Positions 32,199 through 44,597 are shown, counted from the stretch's first letter. The stretch: 64,000 nucleotides of DNA from Stenotrophomonas raiganjensis (SeqCode) (GCF_030658505.1 NZ_JAUTXR010000181.1:1-64000), one strand, 5' to 3'. Numbers and translations are program-made. Notes: a model not told the origin generated them from the letters alone.

Positions 32199-33086
32199 AT
32201 GACGCAACGCAAGGGCATCATCCTGGCCGGCGGTTCCGGCACCCGGCTGTACCCGATCACCAAGGGCGTCAGCAAGCAGCTGCTGCCGGTGTACGACAAG
32301 CCGATGATCTATTACCCGCTCAGCGTGTTGATGCTGGCGGGCATCCGCGAAGTGTTGATCATCAATACCCCGCACGAACAGGCGCTGTTCCAGCAGCTGC
32401 TGGGCGACGGCTCGCAGTGGGGCATGGACATCCAGTACGCGGTGCAGCCGAGCCCGGACGGCCTGGCCCAGGCCTACCTGATCGGCCGCGACTTCGTGGC
32501 CGGCAAGCCGAGCTGCCTGGTGCTGGGCGACAACATCTTCCACGGCCACGGCCTGCGCGACGTGCTCAAGCGTGCCGATGAACGCGTGGATGGCTCGACT
32601 GTGTTCGGCTACTGGGTCAATGATCCGGAACGTTACGGCGTGGCCGAGTTCGACATCAGCGGCAAGGTCATCGACCTGGTGGAGAAGCCGGAGAACCCGC
32701 GCTCGAACTATGCGGTGACCGGCCTGTATTTCTACGACGGCAACGCCAGCGATTACGCGGCCGAACTGAAGCCGTCGCCGCGTGGCGAACTGGAGATCAC
32801 CGATCTCAACAAGCGCTACCTGGCCGAGGGCAACCTGCACCTGGAAGCGCTCGGCCGTGGCTATGCGTGGCTGGATACGGGCACCCACCAGTCGCTGCTG
32901 GAAGCCTCAAACTTCATCGAGACCATCCAGACCCGCCAGGGGCTGCAGGTGTGCTGCCCGGAGGAAATCGCCTTCGGCAAGGGCTGGATCAACGCCGAGC
33001 AGCTGGAAGCACTGGCCGCACCGCTGATCAAGAATGGTTACGGCCAGTACCTGCATAAGCTCGCGCTGCGTGGAGTCGTTCCGTGA
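32199..33086 (+). CDS. rmlA: Glucose-1-phosphate thymidylyltransferase
   Basis: A 295-residue nucleotidyltransferase producing dTDP-glucose from dTTP and glucose 1-phosphate. [20 protein letters not shown] is the nucleotide-binding signature; [10 protein letters not shown] and [20 protein letters not shown] are substrate-site motifs. GGGAGAGAAC precedes the ATG by a good distance. It follows rmlB after 14 bases and overlaps rmlC by GTGA. The gene order BACD is the one found in Xanthomonas. Confidence 0.97.
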   Translation: MTQRKGIILAGGSGTRLYPITKGVSKQLLPVYDKPMIYYPLSVLMLAGIREVLIINTPHEQALFQQLLGDGSQWGMDIQYAVQPSPDGLAQAYLIGRDFVAGKPSCLVLGDNIFHGHGLRDVLKRADERVDGSTVFGYWVNDPERYGVAEFDISGKVIDLVEKPENPRSNYAVTGLYFYDGNASDYAAELKPSPRGELEITDLNKRYLAEGNLHLEALGRGYAWLDTGTHQSLLEASNFIETIQTRQGLQVCCPEEIAFGKGWINAEQLEALAAPLIKNGYGQYLHKLALRGVVP

Positions 33087-33640
33087 AAGTGATTGAAACC
33101 AGATTGCCCGGCTGCGTGGTGATCGAGCCGGCGGTGTTCGGTGATGCCCGTGGCTATTTCTTCGAAACCTGGAACGCCGAGCGCTTCGCTGCGCTGGGCC
33201 TGCCGGACCGCTTCGTGCAGAGCAATGTATCCACCTCGGCAAAGGACGTGCTGCGCGGCCTGCATTACCAGTGGCCGCGTCCGCAGGGCAAGCTGGTCAG
33301 CGTGCTCGAAGGCGAGGTCTATGACGTGGCTGTCGACATCCGCCGTGGCTCGCCGACCTTTGGCCAGTGGGAAGCGGTGGTGCTGAGCGCCGAGAACCGG
33401 AAGCAGTTCTGGATTCCCGAAGGCTTCGCCCACGGATTTGCCGTACTGTCCGAGCGCGCGCTGTTCAGCTACCTGTGCACGGATGTCTACGTCAAGGAAG
33501 CCGACGCGGGCATCCGCTGGAACGATGCGGATATCGCCGTGGACTGGCCGGTCAGTGCACCGACCTTGTCGGCCAAGGACGAGAATGCTCCCTTCCTGAA
33601 GGACATTGCTGAAGACCGCCTGCCGGTTTACGTGCCATGA
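33083..33640 (+). CDS. rmlC: dTDP-4-dehydrorhamnose 3,5-epimerase
   Basis: A 185-residue cupin-fold epimerase. [20 protein letters not shown] with the catalytic histidine, [18 protein letters not shown] and IPEGFAHGF are the family landmarks. It starts on GTG overlapping the rmlA stop by four bases and overlaps rmlD in the same way. Confidence 0.97.
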   Translation: MKVIETRLPGCVVIEPAVFGDARGYFFETWNAERFAALGLPDRFVQSNVSTSAKDVLRGLHYQWPRPQGKLVSVLEGEVYDVAVDIRRGSPTFGQWEAVVLSAENRKQFWIPEGFAHGFAVLSERALFSYLCTDVYVKEADAGIRWNDADIAVDWPVSAPTLSAKDENAPFLKDIAEDRLPVYVP

Positions 33641-34530
33641 CCGTTCTGGTTTTCGGTGGCAATGGCCAGGTCGGCCAGGAGCTGCTGCGCGCGCTGGCCC
33701 CCCTTGGCAAGGTGGTCGCGACCACCCGCAGCGGTGTCCTGCCCGATGGCAGCCCCTGCGAAACCGCCGATTTCGGCCAGCCCGACAGCCTGCCGGCACT
33801 GCTGGATCGCCTGCAGCCGTCGGTGGTGGTGAATGCTGCGGCCTATACCGCAGTTGATCGCGCCGAGCAGGACGTGGAAGCCGCGTTTGCGGCCAACGCG
33901 CAGGCGCCTGGCGTGATCGCGCGCTGGTGCGCGGCGCACGGCGTGCCGTTCGTGCATTACTCCACCGACTACGTGTTCGATGGCCAGGGCACCGCGCCGT
34001 ACCGCGAGAACGAGCCGACCGCGCCGCTGGGGGTGTATGGCACCAGCAAGCGTGATGGCGAGGATGCGGTGCGTGCGGCCGCTGGCCGCCACCTGATCTT
34101 CCGCACGGCGTGGGTATATGCCTCACATGGCGCCAATTTCCTGCGCACGATGCTGCGCGTCGGCGCCGAGCGCGACCAGCTGCGCGTGGTCGCCGATCAG
34201 ATCGGCACGCCGACGCCGGCGGCGCTGATCGCGGATGTCACTGCGCAGGTGCTGCAGCATCCGGGCCACTTGTCTGGAACCTGGCATCTGACGGCCAGTG
34301 GCCAGACCAGTTGGCACGGTTTTGCCGAGGCGATCTTCGCCGAAGCGCTGGCTACCGGCGTGTTGGCGAAGGTGCCGACCGTCGACGCGATTCCCAGTTC
34401 CGAGTATCCGACCCCGGCCAAGCGCCCGGCCTGGTCGGTGCTGGACAACCGCAAGCTGCAGCAGGATTTCGGCATCACCCTGCCGAGCTGGCAGGACGGC
34501 CTGAAGCGGGTGATGGCGGAAATTGCCTGA
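33637..34530 (+). CDS. rmlD: dTDP-4-dehydrorhamnose reductase
   Basis: A 297-residue extended SDR that reduces the RmlC product to dTDP-L-rhamnose. GGNGQVGQEL binds NADPH, HYSTDYVFDG and YGTSKRDGE contain the catalytic Thr-Tyr-Lys residues, and FRTAWVYASHGANFLRTML is conserved. Last gene of rmlBACD; the operon ends in SMAG palindromes. dTDP-rhamnose is a standard component of O-antigen in this group. Confidence 0.97.
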   Translation: MTVLVFGGNGQVGQELLRALAPLGKVVATTRSGVLPDGSPCETADFGQPDSLPALLDRLQPSVVVNAAAYTAVDRAEQDVEAAFAANAQAPGVIARWCAAHGVPFVHYSTDYVFDGQGTAPYRENEPTAPLGVYGTSKRDGEDAVRAAAGRHLIFRTAWVYASHGANFLRTMLRVGAERDQLRVVADQIGTPTPAALIADVTAQVLQHPGHLSGTWHLTASGQTSWHGFAEAIFAEALATGVLAKVPTVDAIPSSEYPTPAKRPAWSVLDNRKLQQDFGITLPSWQDGLKRVMAEIA

Positions 34531-34543
34531 CCCGTTAGGCGAT

Positions 34544-34584
34544 GTGCCGACCAACGGTCGGCACCCACCCCGACCAACGGTCGG
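34544..34584. repeat. Two SMAG/REP-type palindromes between rmlD and xanB
   Basis: GTGCCGACC-AAC-GGTCGGCAC (34544-34564) is followed by a shorter copy CCGACCAACGGTCGG (34570-34584). They lie at the convergent rmlD/xanB junction and can act as a two-way terminator. Confidence 0.8.
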
Positions 34585-34605
34585 CAGCCTCCAGTGGGCG
34601 CGGGG

Positions 34606-36009
34606 TCAGCTGCGCCCGTAGGTATCCTCGAACCGCACGATGTCATCTTCGCCCAGGTAGCTGCCCGACTGCACTTCGATCAGTTCCAGCGGCAGCTTGC
34701 CCGGGTTGCGCAGGCGATGGGTCACGCCCAGCGGGATGTACGTGCTCTGGTTCTCGCTGAGCAGGATCACTTCGTCGCCGCGGGTCACTTCGGCGGTGCC
34801 GCTGACCACGATCCAGTGCTCGGCGCGATGGTGGTGCATCTGCAGGCTCAGCGTGCCGCCGGGCTTGACGGTGATGCGCTTGACCTGGAAACGCTCGCCG
34901 TTGTCGATCGAATCGTAGGCGCCCCAGGGGCGATACACTTTGCGGTGCCAGGTGGCCTCGCTGCGGCCTTCGGCCTTCAGCTGAGCGACTACGGTCTTGA
35001 CCTCCTGCATGCGGTCGGCCTTGCCGACCAGCACCGCGTCGTCGGTCTCGACCACGATCACGTCATCCAGGCCGACCAGTGCGACCAGGCGCTGGGCATA
35101 GGCATAGGTGTTGCGGCAGTCAATGGCGATCACATCACCCTGATGCGCATTGCCATCACCGTCCTGCTGCGAGACATCGCGCAGCGCCGTCCACGACCCG
35201 ACATCGTTCCAGCCCGCGTTCAGCGGAATCACGACTGCATCGGCGGTCTTTTCCATCACCGCGTAGTCGATCGAGTCGGACGCAACGGCAGTGAAGGTAG
35301 CCTTGTCCAGACGGGTGAAGTCGGCATCGCGGCGTGCCTGCTGCCAGGCCTGGCGGCTGCCGGCCAGCATCGCCGGCTGGAAACGCTCCAGCTCCTGCAG
35401 GTAACGCGAGGCCTTGAACAGGAACATGCCACTGTTCCAGTAGTACTGGCCGCTGCTGACGTAACCGGTGGCGGTGTCAAGGTCGGGCTTCTCGACAAAG
35501 CGCTCGACCGCGCGCAGGCCCTGGCCGTCGGCGGCCTTGATGTAGCCGTAGCCGGTTTCCGGACCGGTCGGCACGATGCCGAAAGTGACCAGCTTGCCGG
35601 CTTCGGCGGCACTGGCTGCAGCCTTCACGGCTGCACGGAACGCGGCCTCGTCGGTGATCACGTGATCCGAGGGCAGCACCAGCAGCAGCGCATCGGCGCC
35701 GTCGCGGGTGGCCTCCAGCGCGGCCACGGCGATGGCCGGGGCGGTGTTGCGGCCGACCGGCTCAAGGATGATCGCAGCCGGCTCGGCGCCGACCTGCTGC
35801 AGCTGTTCGGCAGCGACGAAGCGGTGCTCCTCGTTGGCGATCACCAGTGGACCGTGCGCGGCGATGGCAGCGATGCGTTGCCACGTGGCCTGCAGCATCG
35901 TCAGTTCTCCCGCCAATGGCAGGAACTGCTTCGGGTACGCCTCGCGCGACAGTGGCCACAGGCGGGTACCGGAACCACCGGACAGGATGACGGGCTGGAT
36001 GTTGCTCAT
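34606..36009 (-). CDS. xanB: Mannose-1-phosphate guanylyltransferase / mannose-6-phosphate isomerase
   Basis: A 467-residue bifunctional type II enzyme. The N-terminal pyrophosphorylase domain opens [21 protein letters not shown] and contains LPSDHVI and VEKPDLDTA. The C-terminal cupin isomerase domain (about 350-467) has [36 protein letters not shown] and the [15 protein letters not shown] segment. It makes GDP-mannose for LPS and exopolysaccharide. It lies 12 bases behind xanA, in the xanAB operon known from Xanthomonas. Confidence 0.95.
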   Translation of the reverse strand: MSNIQPVILSGGSGTRLWPLSREAYPKQFLPLAGELTMLQATWQRIAAIAAHGPLVIANEEHRFVAAEQLQQVGAEPAAIILEPVGRNTAPAIAVAALEATRDGADALLLVLPSDHVITDEAAFRAAVKAAASAAEAGKLVTFGIVPTGPETGYGYIKAADGQGLRAVERFVEKPDLDTATGYVSSGQYYWNSGMFLFKASRYLQELERFQPAMLAGSRQAWQQARRDADFTRLDKATFTAVASDSIDYAVMEKTADAVVIPLNAGWNDVGSWTALRDVSQQDGDGNAHQGDVIAIDCRNTYAYAQRLVALVGLDDVIVVETDDAVLVGKADRMQEVKTVVAQLKAEGRSEATWHRKVYRPWGAYDSIDNGERFQVKRITVKPGGTLSLQMHHHRAEHWIVVSGTAEVTRGDEVILLSENQSTYIPLGVTHRLRNPGKLPLELIEVQSGSYLGEDDIVRFEDTYGRS

Positions 36010-36021
36010 GATCTTCCTTGA

Positions 36022-37368
36022 TTACTGCTGGATAAGGCGGGAAATTTCGTCGGTGCGCGCCTGCATCAGCGCGGCATCAGCGCGGGCTTCGACGTTCAGT
36101 CGCAGCAGCGGCTCGGTATTGGAGCTGCGCAGATTGAAGCGCCAGCCACCGAAGTCGGCGCTGATGCCGTCGGTGTGGTCCAGCGCGGGTGACTGCGCGG
36201 CGAAGTGCTCCATCACGCGAGCCACGGCGGCCTTGGCATCGGCCACCTTGAAGTTGATCTCGCCACTGCACGGATAGGCCGCCATGCGGTCTTCCACCCA
36301 GTCGGCCAGCGAGCGGCCGCTCTCGGAAACCAGCTGCGCGATCAGCAGCCACGGGATCATGCCGGAGTCGGCATAGGCGAATTCGCGGAAGTAGTGGTGG
36401 GCGCTCATCTCGCCGCCATACACGGCATCTTCGGCGCGCATCTTTTCCTTGATGAAGGCGTGGCCGCTCTTGCACAGCACCGGCACGCCGCCCGCCTGCT
36501 CCACCATCTCCACGGTATTCCAGACCAGGCGCGGGTCATGCACGATCTTGCCGCCGGGGTTGCGCGCCAGGATGGCCTTGGCCAGCAGGCCGACCAGGTA
36601 ATAGCCCTCGATGAAGCGGCCAGTATGGTCGAAGAAGAAGCAGCGGTCGAAGTCACCGTCCCAGGCGATGCCGAAGTCGGCGCCGTGTTCGCGCACCGCT
36701 TCGGCGGTGGCGGCACGGTTTTCCGGCAGCAGTGGGTTGGGGATGCCGTTGGGGAAGCTGCCGTCGGGTTCGTGGCAGATACGGATGAACTCGAACGGCA
36801 GGTGGCCGGCCAGCAGGTCGACGATGACGCCCGCGCCGCCGTTGCCGGCATTCACCACCAGCTTCAGCGGCTTGAGCCTGCTGGCATCGACATAGCTCAG
36901 CAGGTGCTGGATATAGGCGGTCTTGTCGTGCTGGGCAACCTGCCCGGCGCGCGGCGGCTGGGCCTCGGACGTATCGGCGGCGACCGCATCGGAGATCGCG
37001 AACAGGCCAGTATCGGAGCTGATCGGCCGCGCGTTCTCCTTGACCAGCTTCATGCCGTTGTAATCCATCGGGTTGTGGCTGGCGGTCACCATCACGCCAC
37101 CGGCCGCGCCGAGGTGATCGGTCTGGAAGTAGACCTCTTCGGTACCGCACAGGCCGATGTCGATCACCTCACGGCCGGTACCACGCAGGCCTGCGGCCAG
37201 TGCATCCTGCAGTGCCGGGCTGGTCAGGCGCACATCGTGGCCGAGGACCACCGGGCCGGGAGCCAGCTGCGCGGCCAGGGCGACGCCGATGCGGCGGGCC
37301 AGGTCGTCGTTCAGTTCTTCCGGCACGCGGCCGCGGATGTCGTAGGCCTTGAAGGCGGGCAGGGGCAT
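36022..37368 (-). CDS. xanA: Phosphomannomutase/phosphoglucomutase
   Basis: A 448-residue alpha-D-phosphohexomutase with activity expected on both mannose and glucose phosphates. The phosphoserine is Ser97 in VTASHNP, DGDFDRC binds magnesium, [10 protein letters not shown] is the sugar-recognition loop, and [12 protein letters not shown] the phosphate-binding loop. It is the counterpart of SpgM in S. maltophilia and XanA in Xanthomonas and supplies glucose 1-phosphate to RmlA and mannose 1-phosphate to XanB. AAGGA precedes the ATG. Confidence 0.95.
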   Translation of the reverse strand: MPLPAFKAYDIRGRVPEELNDDLARRIGVALAAQLAPGPVVLGHDVRLTSPALQDALAAGLRGTGREVIDIGLCGTEEVYFQTDHLGAAGGVMVTASHNPMDYNGMKLVKENARPISSDTGLFAISDAVAADTSEAQPPRAGQVAQHDKTAYIQHLLSYVDASRLKPLKLVVNAGNGGAGVIVDLLAGHLPFEFIRICHEPDGSFPNGIPNPLLPENRAATAEAVREHGADFGIAWDGDFDRCFFFDHTGRFIEGYYLVGLLAKAILARNPGGKIVHDPRLVWNTVEMVEQAGGVPVLCKSGHAFIKEKMRAEDAVYGGEMSAHHYFREFAYADSGMIPWLLIAQLVSESGRSLADWVEDRMAAYPCSGEINFKVADAKAAVARVMEHFAAQSPALDHTDGISADFGGWRFNLRSSNTEPLLRLNVEARADAALMQARTDEISRLIQQ

Positions 37369-37464
37369 CGATCAGATCCTTTGTGAGCTCAGCCTTCAAT
37401 TGTAGTCCCTGTCCCGTATGGGAATCGTTTCCATCGGAGAACGCCACCTGACTGGCGCCTCGGA

Positions 37465-40095
37465 TCAGGCCTGCGGCGATCGCCGGCCTGGCCGGCGGGT
37501 GCGCTTGGCCGGCAGGCCCGGCAATGGCGCCAGCAGCGCCTGGACGTCTTCCTCGCTGAAACGCGGCCCCGTACTGCCGCCGCCTTCGAGAATCGAGTCG
37601 GCCAGCATGGCCTTGCGTTCCTGCAGTTCGGCGATCCGTTCTTCGATGCTGCCTGCGGCGATCAACCGGTAAACGAACACCGGCTGCTGCTGGCCAATGC
37701 GATGGGCGCGGTCACTGGCCTGGTTTTCGGCGGCCGGGTTCCACCAGGGATCGAAGTGGATGACGGTGTCGGCGACCGTCAGGTTCAACCCCACGCCACC
37801 GGCCTTCAGGCTGATCAGGAACACCGGTACTTCGCCCTGCATGAAGCGCTGCACCGGCATGGCCCGGTCCTGGGTGTCGCCGGTCAGGGTCACATAGGCC
37901 AGCCCCAGCTCGTCCAGCGCCTGCGCGATCAGCGAAAGCATGCCGGCGAACTGCGAGAACACCAGGATGCGCCGGCCTTCCTCGACCATCGAAGGCAGCA
38001 TCTCGCGCAGCAGCTCCAGCTTGGCCGAACCGACGTTCCGGGCCGGGGCATCGCCCGGCAGCAGGCGCGGATCACAGCAGACCTGCCGCAGCTTCAGCAG
38101 CGCATCCAGCACCCTGATGTGGTTGCGCGCCAGTCCGCTGTCGTTGATCGCCTCGCGAACCTGCTGCTCCATCGCTGCACGCACCGTCTCATAGAGATCA
38201 CGCTGCCCGCCCTCCATCGCTACCGCACGGGTGATGAGGGTCTTCGGTGGCAGTTCGGCGGCGACCTGGTCCTTGCGCCTGCGCAGGATGAAGGGGCGCA
38301 GCCGCTGCGCCAGCAGCTGGGCACGGCGCTGGTCGCTGCCACGCTCGATCGGGTGGCGCCAATGCTGGTTGAACTGCTTTTCGCTGCCGAGCAGGCCAGG
38401 CAGCAGGAAGTCGAACTGCGTCCACAGTTCGCCCAGGTGGTTTTCCAGCGGCGTGCCGGTCAGGCACAGCCGGTGGCGCGCCTGCAGCGTGCGCAGGGTG
38501 ATCGCCGCGCGCGACTTTGGATTCTTCACCTGCTGGGCCTCGTCGAGGATCAGCAGGTGGTAGGCATGGGCCTTCAAGGCTTCTTCGTCGCGCCAGAGCA
38601 GCGGATAGGTGGTGATCACCAGGTCATGCTCGGGGATGGACGCGAACGAGGCTTCACGTGCCGGCCCGTGCAGGATCAGCACGCGCAGGCCCGGGGTGAA
38701 GCGTGCCGCCTCGCTCTGCCAGTTGTGCAGCAGCGAGGTCGGCACCACCAGCAGCGCCGGCCGGTCCAGGCGGCCGCTTTCCTTTTCGACCAGCAGATGG
38801 GCCAGGGTCTGCAGGGTCTTGCCCAGCCCCATGTCATCGGCCAGCACCCCGCCCAGACCCTGCTGGCGCAGGTACTGCAGCCACGACAGGCCTTCACGCT
38901 GATAGGGACGCAGCGTTGCCATCAGCCCCGTCGGCGGAGGCACTTCACCCAGCGCGGGGGCCTGTATCAGCCGCTGCACCCGCGCCTGGGTATCCTCGTG
39001 TGCACGGAACTGCAGGCGAGCGGTGTCCTGCAGCGCCTGCAGGCGGCCACGGTCAAGCGCTGACAAGCGCAGCGGCCCGCCACGCTGGGCGAACAGGTCC
39101 GCCAACAGGGCCATGATCGGCTTCAGTCGCGCGGCCCGCAGTGCCAGGCGGATGTTGTCGCCTGCCATCAACAGGATGTTCTCCTCGTCGCCGATGGCGT
39201 CCAGCTGACCACGCATCCAGCGGGGATCGGACTGCAGCACCTGCTGCAGCAGCGGAACCATCGACACGTTGCGGCCGTCCACCTGGATGTCCAGCCCCAG
39301 GTTGAACCAGCCCGCATCCGCCGGGTCGGCCTGGATGTCCAGTCCGATCTCATCCACCCGGGTGATGCGATGGCGGAAGTCGTCGTCCGTCTCCACCTTC
39401 CAGCCCAGGGCTTCCAGGCGCGGCACGCCGTCCAGCAGGAACCGTGTCCAGTCATGGGTGCGCAGCTGGAACTGCGGGCCTGCGCCGTCCAATGGCGCCC
39501 GCGGCTCCTTGTCGCGATGCAGTCCCACCGTGCGCAGCTCGGCCTCACGCCGTGACTCCTCACCCAGGTCACGGGGCAGCAGGGCGAGCTGGCCTTCCGG
39601 ATCGTGTGCGAACAGGCTCGGATCATCCAGGAACCGGACGTGCTCGTCGTATTCGAAGGCCACGGTCGCGATATCGGCCCATTGCGAAGGGTCGCGGGGG
39701 CCGAGCCACGGCGGCCGGAACTCGACCGTGTGCAGGCGCAGGACGGGAGTCATCGAGCTGACCAGCAGCGTTGGCAGCGTGCTGCTGTCGTCGGGCATGG
39801 GGGGCGTACGGTCGATCTGCTGCAGCATCTGCGCCAGCACAGCCGCCACGTGCATGCAGTCGTGGCCGAGCAGGCAGGAACACCGGTTCCGTAGCGGGCT
39901 GTGCCGAGGGCGGAGGCTGGCGGCCAGGTCGATCTCCACCCGGTAGGAGTACTTGGCCGCGATCTTTACCTCAGCGACCAGCATGTCACCGAACAGACGC
40001 ATGCTGTGGACTTCCGACGGGCAATGATCGCTCATTTCCAGCGTCCGGCCGTCCATCCAACGGAGCAGGTCTTCTTCGGTGTAGGTATGGGCCAT
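37465..40095 (-). CDS. SNF2-family helicase with SWIM zinc finger
   Basis: An 876-residue ATP-dependent DNA translocase. The N-terminal SWIM finger is CSCLLGHDCMH (CxC...CxH, about residues 70-80). After a DUF-rich middle part, the SNF2 domains begin near 400: DDMGLGKTLQT (motif I), LDEAQQVKNP (motif II, DEAQ), CLTGTPLENHLGELW (III), and the helicase C domain with VFLISLKAGGVGLNLT and SDRAHRIGQ (VI). It remodels protein-DNA complexes; exact role unknown. The ATG at 40095 is my choice; two in-frame ATGs further up (40176, 40128) lie in poorly conserved sequence. Confidence 0.88.
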   Translation of the reverse strand: MAHTYTEEDLLRWMDGRTLEMSDHCPSEVHSMRLFGDMLVAEVKIAAKYSYRVEIDLAASLRPRHSPLRNRCSCLLGHDCMHVAAVLAQMLQQIDRTPPMPDDSSTLPTLLVSSMTPVLRLHTVEFRPPWLGPRDPSQWADIATVAFEYDEHVRFLDDPSLFAHDPEGQLALLPRDLGEESRREAELRTVGLHRDKEPRAPLDGAGPQFQLRTHDWTRFLLDGVPRLEALGWKVETDDDFRHRITRVDEIGLDIQADPADAGWFNLGLDIQVDGRNVSMVPLLQQVLQSDPRWMRGQLDAIGDEENILLMAGDNIRLALRAARLKPIMALLADLFAQRGGPLRLSALDRGRLQALQDTARLQFRAHEDTQARVQRLIQAPALGEVPPPTGLMATLRPYQREGLSWLQYLRQQGLGGVLADDMGLGKTLQTLAHLLVEKESGRLDRPALLVVPTSLLHNWQSEAARFTPGLRVLILHGPAREASFASIPEHDLVITTYPLLWRDEEALKAHAYHLLILDEAQQVKNPKSRAAITLRTLQARHRLCLTGTPLENHLGELWTQFDFLLPGLLGSEKQFNQHWRHPIERGSDQRRAQLLAQRLRPFILRRRKDQVAAELPPKTLITRAVAMEGGQRDLYETVRAAMEQQVREAINDSGLARNHIRVLDALLKLRQVCCDPRLLPGDAPARNVGSAKLELLREMLPSMVEEGRRILVFSQFAGMLSLIAQALDELGLAYVTLTGDTQDRAMPVQRFMQGEVPVFLISLKAGGVGLNLTVADTVIHFDPWWNPAAENQASDRAHRIGQQQPVFVYRLIAAGSIEERIAELQERKAMLADSILEGGGSTGPRFSEEDVQALLAPLPGLPAKRTRRPGRRSPQA

Positions 40096-40252
40096 CAACG
40101 AGGGTGGGCCGGGCACGGGGCCGGCCATTGGCAGGGAACCGGGCATTCTACGGAACCCAGTGCAATGCCCGTGCAATGCTGCGGCGCATCCAGGCCCTTC
40201 GCCGCCCTCCAGCTAGAATGCGGTCATCCTCAACGTGCAGGGTAGTACAGCA

Positions 40253-40984
40253 ATGCAGCAATCGACTTCCACCGGCAAGCGCAGCAAGCGCTTCGCCAGT
40301 GCGGCGGAGGCCCTGCAAGGGGTGGTCGCCGATGGCCAGACGCTGGCCGTGGGCGGCTTCGGCCTGTGTGGCATTCCCGAGGCACTGATCGCCGCGCTGC
40401 GCGACAGCGGCGCCAAGGGCCTGACCGTGATCTCCAACAATGCCGGCGTCGACGGTTTCGGCCTGGGCCAGCTGCTGGAAACCCGCCAGATCAAGAAGAT
40501 GATTTCGTCCTACGTGGGCGAGAACAAGGAGTTCGAGCGCCAGTTCCTGGCCGGCGAGCTCGAGCTGGAATTCAACCCGCAGGGCACCCTGGCCGAACGC
40601 CTGCGTGCCGGCGGTGCGGGCATTCCGGCGTTCTTCACCGCCACCGGCTACGGCACGGTGGTGGCCGAAGGCAAGGAAACCCGCGAGTTCGACGGCAAGC
40701 ACTATGTGATGGAGACTGCGCTGCGCGCCGACGTGGCGCTGGTCAAGGCGTGGAAGGCCGACGAAGCGGGCAATCTGGTGTTCCGCAAGACCGCGCGCAA
40801 CTTCAACCCGGCCTGTGCGATGGCCGGCAAGGTCTGCATCGTGGAAGTGGAGGAGGTGGTACCGGTCGGTGCCATCGATCCGGACCAGGTGCACCTGCCA
40901 GGCATCTACGTGCACCGCATCGTGCACAACCCGCATCCTGAAAAACGCATCGAACAGCGCACCATCCGCGCGGAGGGCAACTGA
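40253..40984 (+). CDS. scoA: Succinyl-CoA:3-ketoacid CoA transferase subunit A
   Basis: A 243-residue subunit of the class I CoA transferase that activates acetoacetate with succinyl-Co[14 protein letters not shown] binds CoA, and [16 protein letters not shown] and [18 protein letters not shown] are conserved. Acetoacetate is also the product of the tyrosine pathway at 661-2333, so the two modules fit together metabolically. scoB follows after one base. Confidence 0.95.
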   Translation: MQQSTSTGKRSKRFASAAEALQGVVADGQTLAVGGFGLCGIPEALIAALRDSGAKGLTVISNNAGVDGFGLGQLLETRQIKKMISSYVGENKEFERQFLAGELELEFNPQGTLAERLRAGGAGIPAFFTATGYGTVVAEGKETREFDGKHYVMETALRADVALVKAWKADEAGNLVFRKTARNFNPACAMAGKVCIVEVEEVVPVGAIDPDQVHLPGIYVHRIVHNPHPEKRIEQRTIRAEGN

Positions 40985-40985
40985 C

Positions 40986-41611
<626 letters not shown>

Positions 41612-41615
<4 letters not shown>

Positions 41616-44437
41616 TCCTGGGGGTTCGCGCTGACCGTGCCGCGGCCGGTGAAGGCGTCTTCGGTGGCGAGCTGGGCAAGTACATGGTCGGCATTCCATC
41701 GCCCATTGCCCAGGCATTCGAGTGGAACCTGGACGCCCTCGGCGTCCAGGACCAGCTCGGCGACGTCCTCATGGAGCGTATCGCAGGCTTCGTCGATGAA
41801 GGTCAGTGTCCCGGCATGGACCTCGGCGAGAATCTCCAGGGCGGACGTTGGAAGCTCAATGGAGCCGAAGCGGGGCCTCTCCAGGCCCTCGCTGCTTTCA
41901 GTGAAGCCGTTGAACTGGCCGTGCGGAGCTGCCAGCAGTGACTCCAGCAGCAGGTCATTGGCGAGGATGGGGGAGTCTGTGTCATTGCCGCCATTGCGGC
42001 CGTCGAAGTACCGTGCCTCGGCCCAGCCCTGCGATGCCAGCGCGCTGGCGCCCGCGCGCAGGGCCATGTAGCAGCCGCCCAGTGGTGTGCCGAGCAAGCG
42101 AGCGAGGTTGCGCTGGATGCTGCCGGCGTAGCCCACATCGATCACCATCGGCGTCGATGAGCCGACGGTGCGGGCCCAGTACGCCTGATAGGCCTTGCGA
42201 TGGCGGGCAGCCAGCGACAGAAGCGCATCCCCGGCCGGCTGCAGCCAACGCTGTACCTCGTCGGCCATTTCGGGCAGGAAGACGTCGCGCTCCATCAGCG
42301 CCGGCTGCAGTGCGGCCACCTGTGCCGCGGCATCTTCGCCGAGCCGTGCCTGCAGCAGGCCGCGCAGCGACCCGTTGAATGTGCCCTGCATGAGCAGTGC
42401 AAGATCTGAGGCGTCGAGCTGGGCGGGCAGCAGCGTTGCCCGACGCGACGCCAGAAAGTAACTGCTCTTGATCGTGGCGGCGAATGGGTGTGCGGCCTGC
42501 AGCCGTGTGAATGCCTGCTCCAGCAGATAGCCTTCGCGGCTCAGAAACAGCAGGTGGTCCACCCCGCGGCGGCGCGCTACGCCGATGGCATGCAGCAGGA
42601 AGTCCAGGACCAATGGGCCGAGTACCGTATAGCCCAGCGTACGTGCATCGAACTGCGGACGACCCAGCAGCCGCTGCGGAGAGGTGTCGGCGATCGCAGC
42701 GAAGCTGTTTGCCAGCAGGCCGCGCCAGAGCTGCTCAGACCATGGTGCCTGGGTGCCCTGGGGATGGCGGAGCGGGCGAAGGCCCGGTACGACGTCCAGC
42801 AGGGTGGCCGGGCGCAGCACGTGTACGGGCGTAAGCAGGCCGCCCAGCTGCGGCATCTGGATGTCGGCGTGTTCGTTGTCACCCACATGTAGCCAGCGGC
42901 CATCTTCGCGCCCTTCCTGACGCGCCAGCTGCTTCCAACTGTCGGCAGAGTCCTTGCGCAGGCCTGTCTCGCAGGAAATCCACCACCGTGAAATGAGCCG
43001 CTGCACTCCATCGGGCAGCACCTGCCGCATGTCCTCGCTGGACAGGTACATATCGGAGAATGCCGTCAGCGGAGTCACTTTCGCATCTGCAAGCGCTGTC
43101 AGCAGACCCTGTCGCGGCCGGAGTATCGCGCGCTCGTGCAGGCGCTCGGCATTGGCGAGCATGTCCGCATCCACGCCAGGTAACGCGAGGCGCCCGGCAA
43201 GCTCGATGTGGATCTCGGAGAGGGTGGGGTCCCGCTGCAAGGTTTCGCGCAGGCAGCTTTCCGCGTCGGCGCGATGCCGGGAGAAATCACCTATGCCCCA
43301 CTGCCGCTCCAGTCGCCAGGCGAGATGCTCACGAGCCGCCGTCGGAGTCAGGAACACGCGGGTGACCAGCGTATCGAAAATATCGACCGTGACCATGCGT
43401 GCATCCAGCGCGGCCAGCGTCAAACGGTCAGACAGGCCGGTTTGAAGTGCCTCACTGATATTACGTTCACCTTCGGTAGCAAGAGCTAGGCGACCATCGG
43501 GTGGCAGTATGCCCAGGCGGAAACCCTGGTGACGGGTGATGACACCAAACAGGCGCTCGACGGCGTGCTGCAGCGTTCCATCCACCTGGCCCTGTTCCAC
43601 CGGGAAGGCATCCAGTGGAAGGTTCAGATCGTACAGCGGCCGAAGCGCATCGACGCGCGCCCAGAACATCGAGCCGGCGGGGAAGTCGATGTAACGCTGC
43701 GCGTCCAGAGCGATTCCAAGCTTCTGCGCGAGTGCGTCGCACGCGGGGCCATTGCTCAACCACGTGTGCGCCCAGAGTGGTACACCCACGTAGCTCTCCG
43801 GATAGACCAGGCCCAGCTTCGGGTCGGCCTGGAAGGTGCCCAGGATCCAGGCGATGCGTTCTCGCGAGCCCAGAAGGCTGTCCAACAGGTAGTGGCGCCA
43901 CGTCTGCTGTTCGCTACCGGTATAGAGCGATTTCTTGGTGTGGATATGGCACACCAGATCCAGTGCCTTGATCTCTTCGCGGAACGTCACCAGGAGAGGA
44001 GCAATATCGCGACCACGATTCTGGACCTGGCGGACAACAAGTGTCTGAACGTTCGGCAGGCGTCCGAACGCTTCACGTGCCTGTGCTTCGGCAGCGGCGT
44101 CCATCACCGAAACCAGCAATGTGAATCGCAGCGGCATACGCGAGAGCGTGGTGGCGAACTCGTTGATCAGGTCGGGATAGAACACGTGCGCCATCACACC
44201 CACGCTTAAACGCAGCTGTTCCAGCGGGACCGGTGCGGGTAGCGCAGGCGCATCGAAGGGTTCACTGGCGCGGGTGCGGACCACGCTGGCCGAGCGAAGG
44301 CGCGCAATGAAACCGCGTACGCCCATGGCGTGCACCACCTTCATGGCGCGTAGCAGCACCGACCCCAAGCCTGCGATACCACCACCATGACGCTGTACCG
44401 ACCGCCGCACGGTGGCGAGATAACGTCCGAAACTCAT
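41612..44437 (-). CDS. Rhamnan synthesis F (RgpF)-HAD fusion, probable glycan biosynthesis protein
   Basis: A 941-residue cytoplasmic protein. Residues about 73-330 are an RgpF-type domain: [20 protein letters not shown] (140-149) and CHIHTKKS (163-170), a glycosyltransferase-like region known from rhamnan and capsule synthesis. From about 345 a HAD-like phosphatase domain starts with [11 protein letters not shown] (351-361) and continues with [10 protein letters not shown] and [10 protein letters not shown], its later motifs. The last 350 residues ([33 protein letters not shown]) accompany such HAD domains in surface-polysaccharide loci. The substrate is unknown; a rhamnose polymer is suggested by rmlBACD nearby. 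AGAGG precedes the ATG. Confidence 0.8.
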
Positions 44438-44597
44438 GGCTGGCCTCTGCGGGGCCGTGGGAGATGCATCAGGGGAGAGGGGCGCGGCATCAGGTGCATT
44501 GGACAGTAGCGCTGTAGTTCCCTGTCATTCTCCCGTTTGCGCCTGAACCGGGCAAATCAGGCATGCTTGTGGCCGTTCCTGCCCGGTACCCGGTTCA

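Noticed and set aside
36205..37386. Plus-strand frame of 393 codons antisense to xanA
   Set aside because: xanA is certain by its Ser97 and magnesium motifs; the antisense product is His/Val/Ala-rich shadow sequence.
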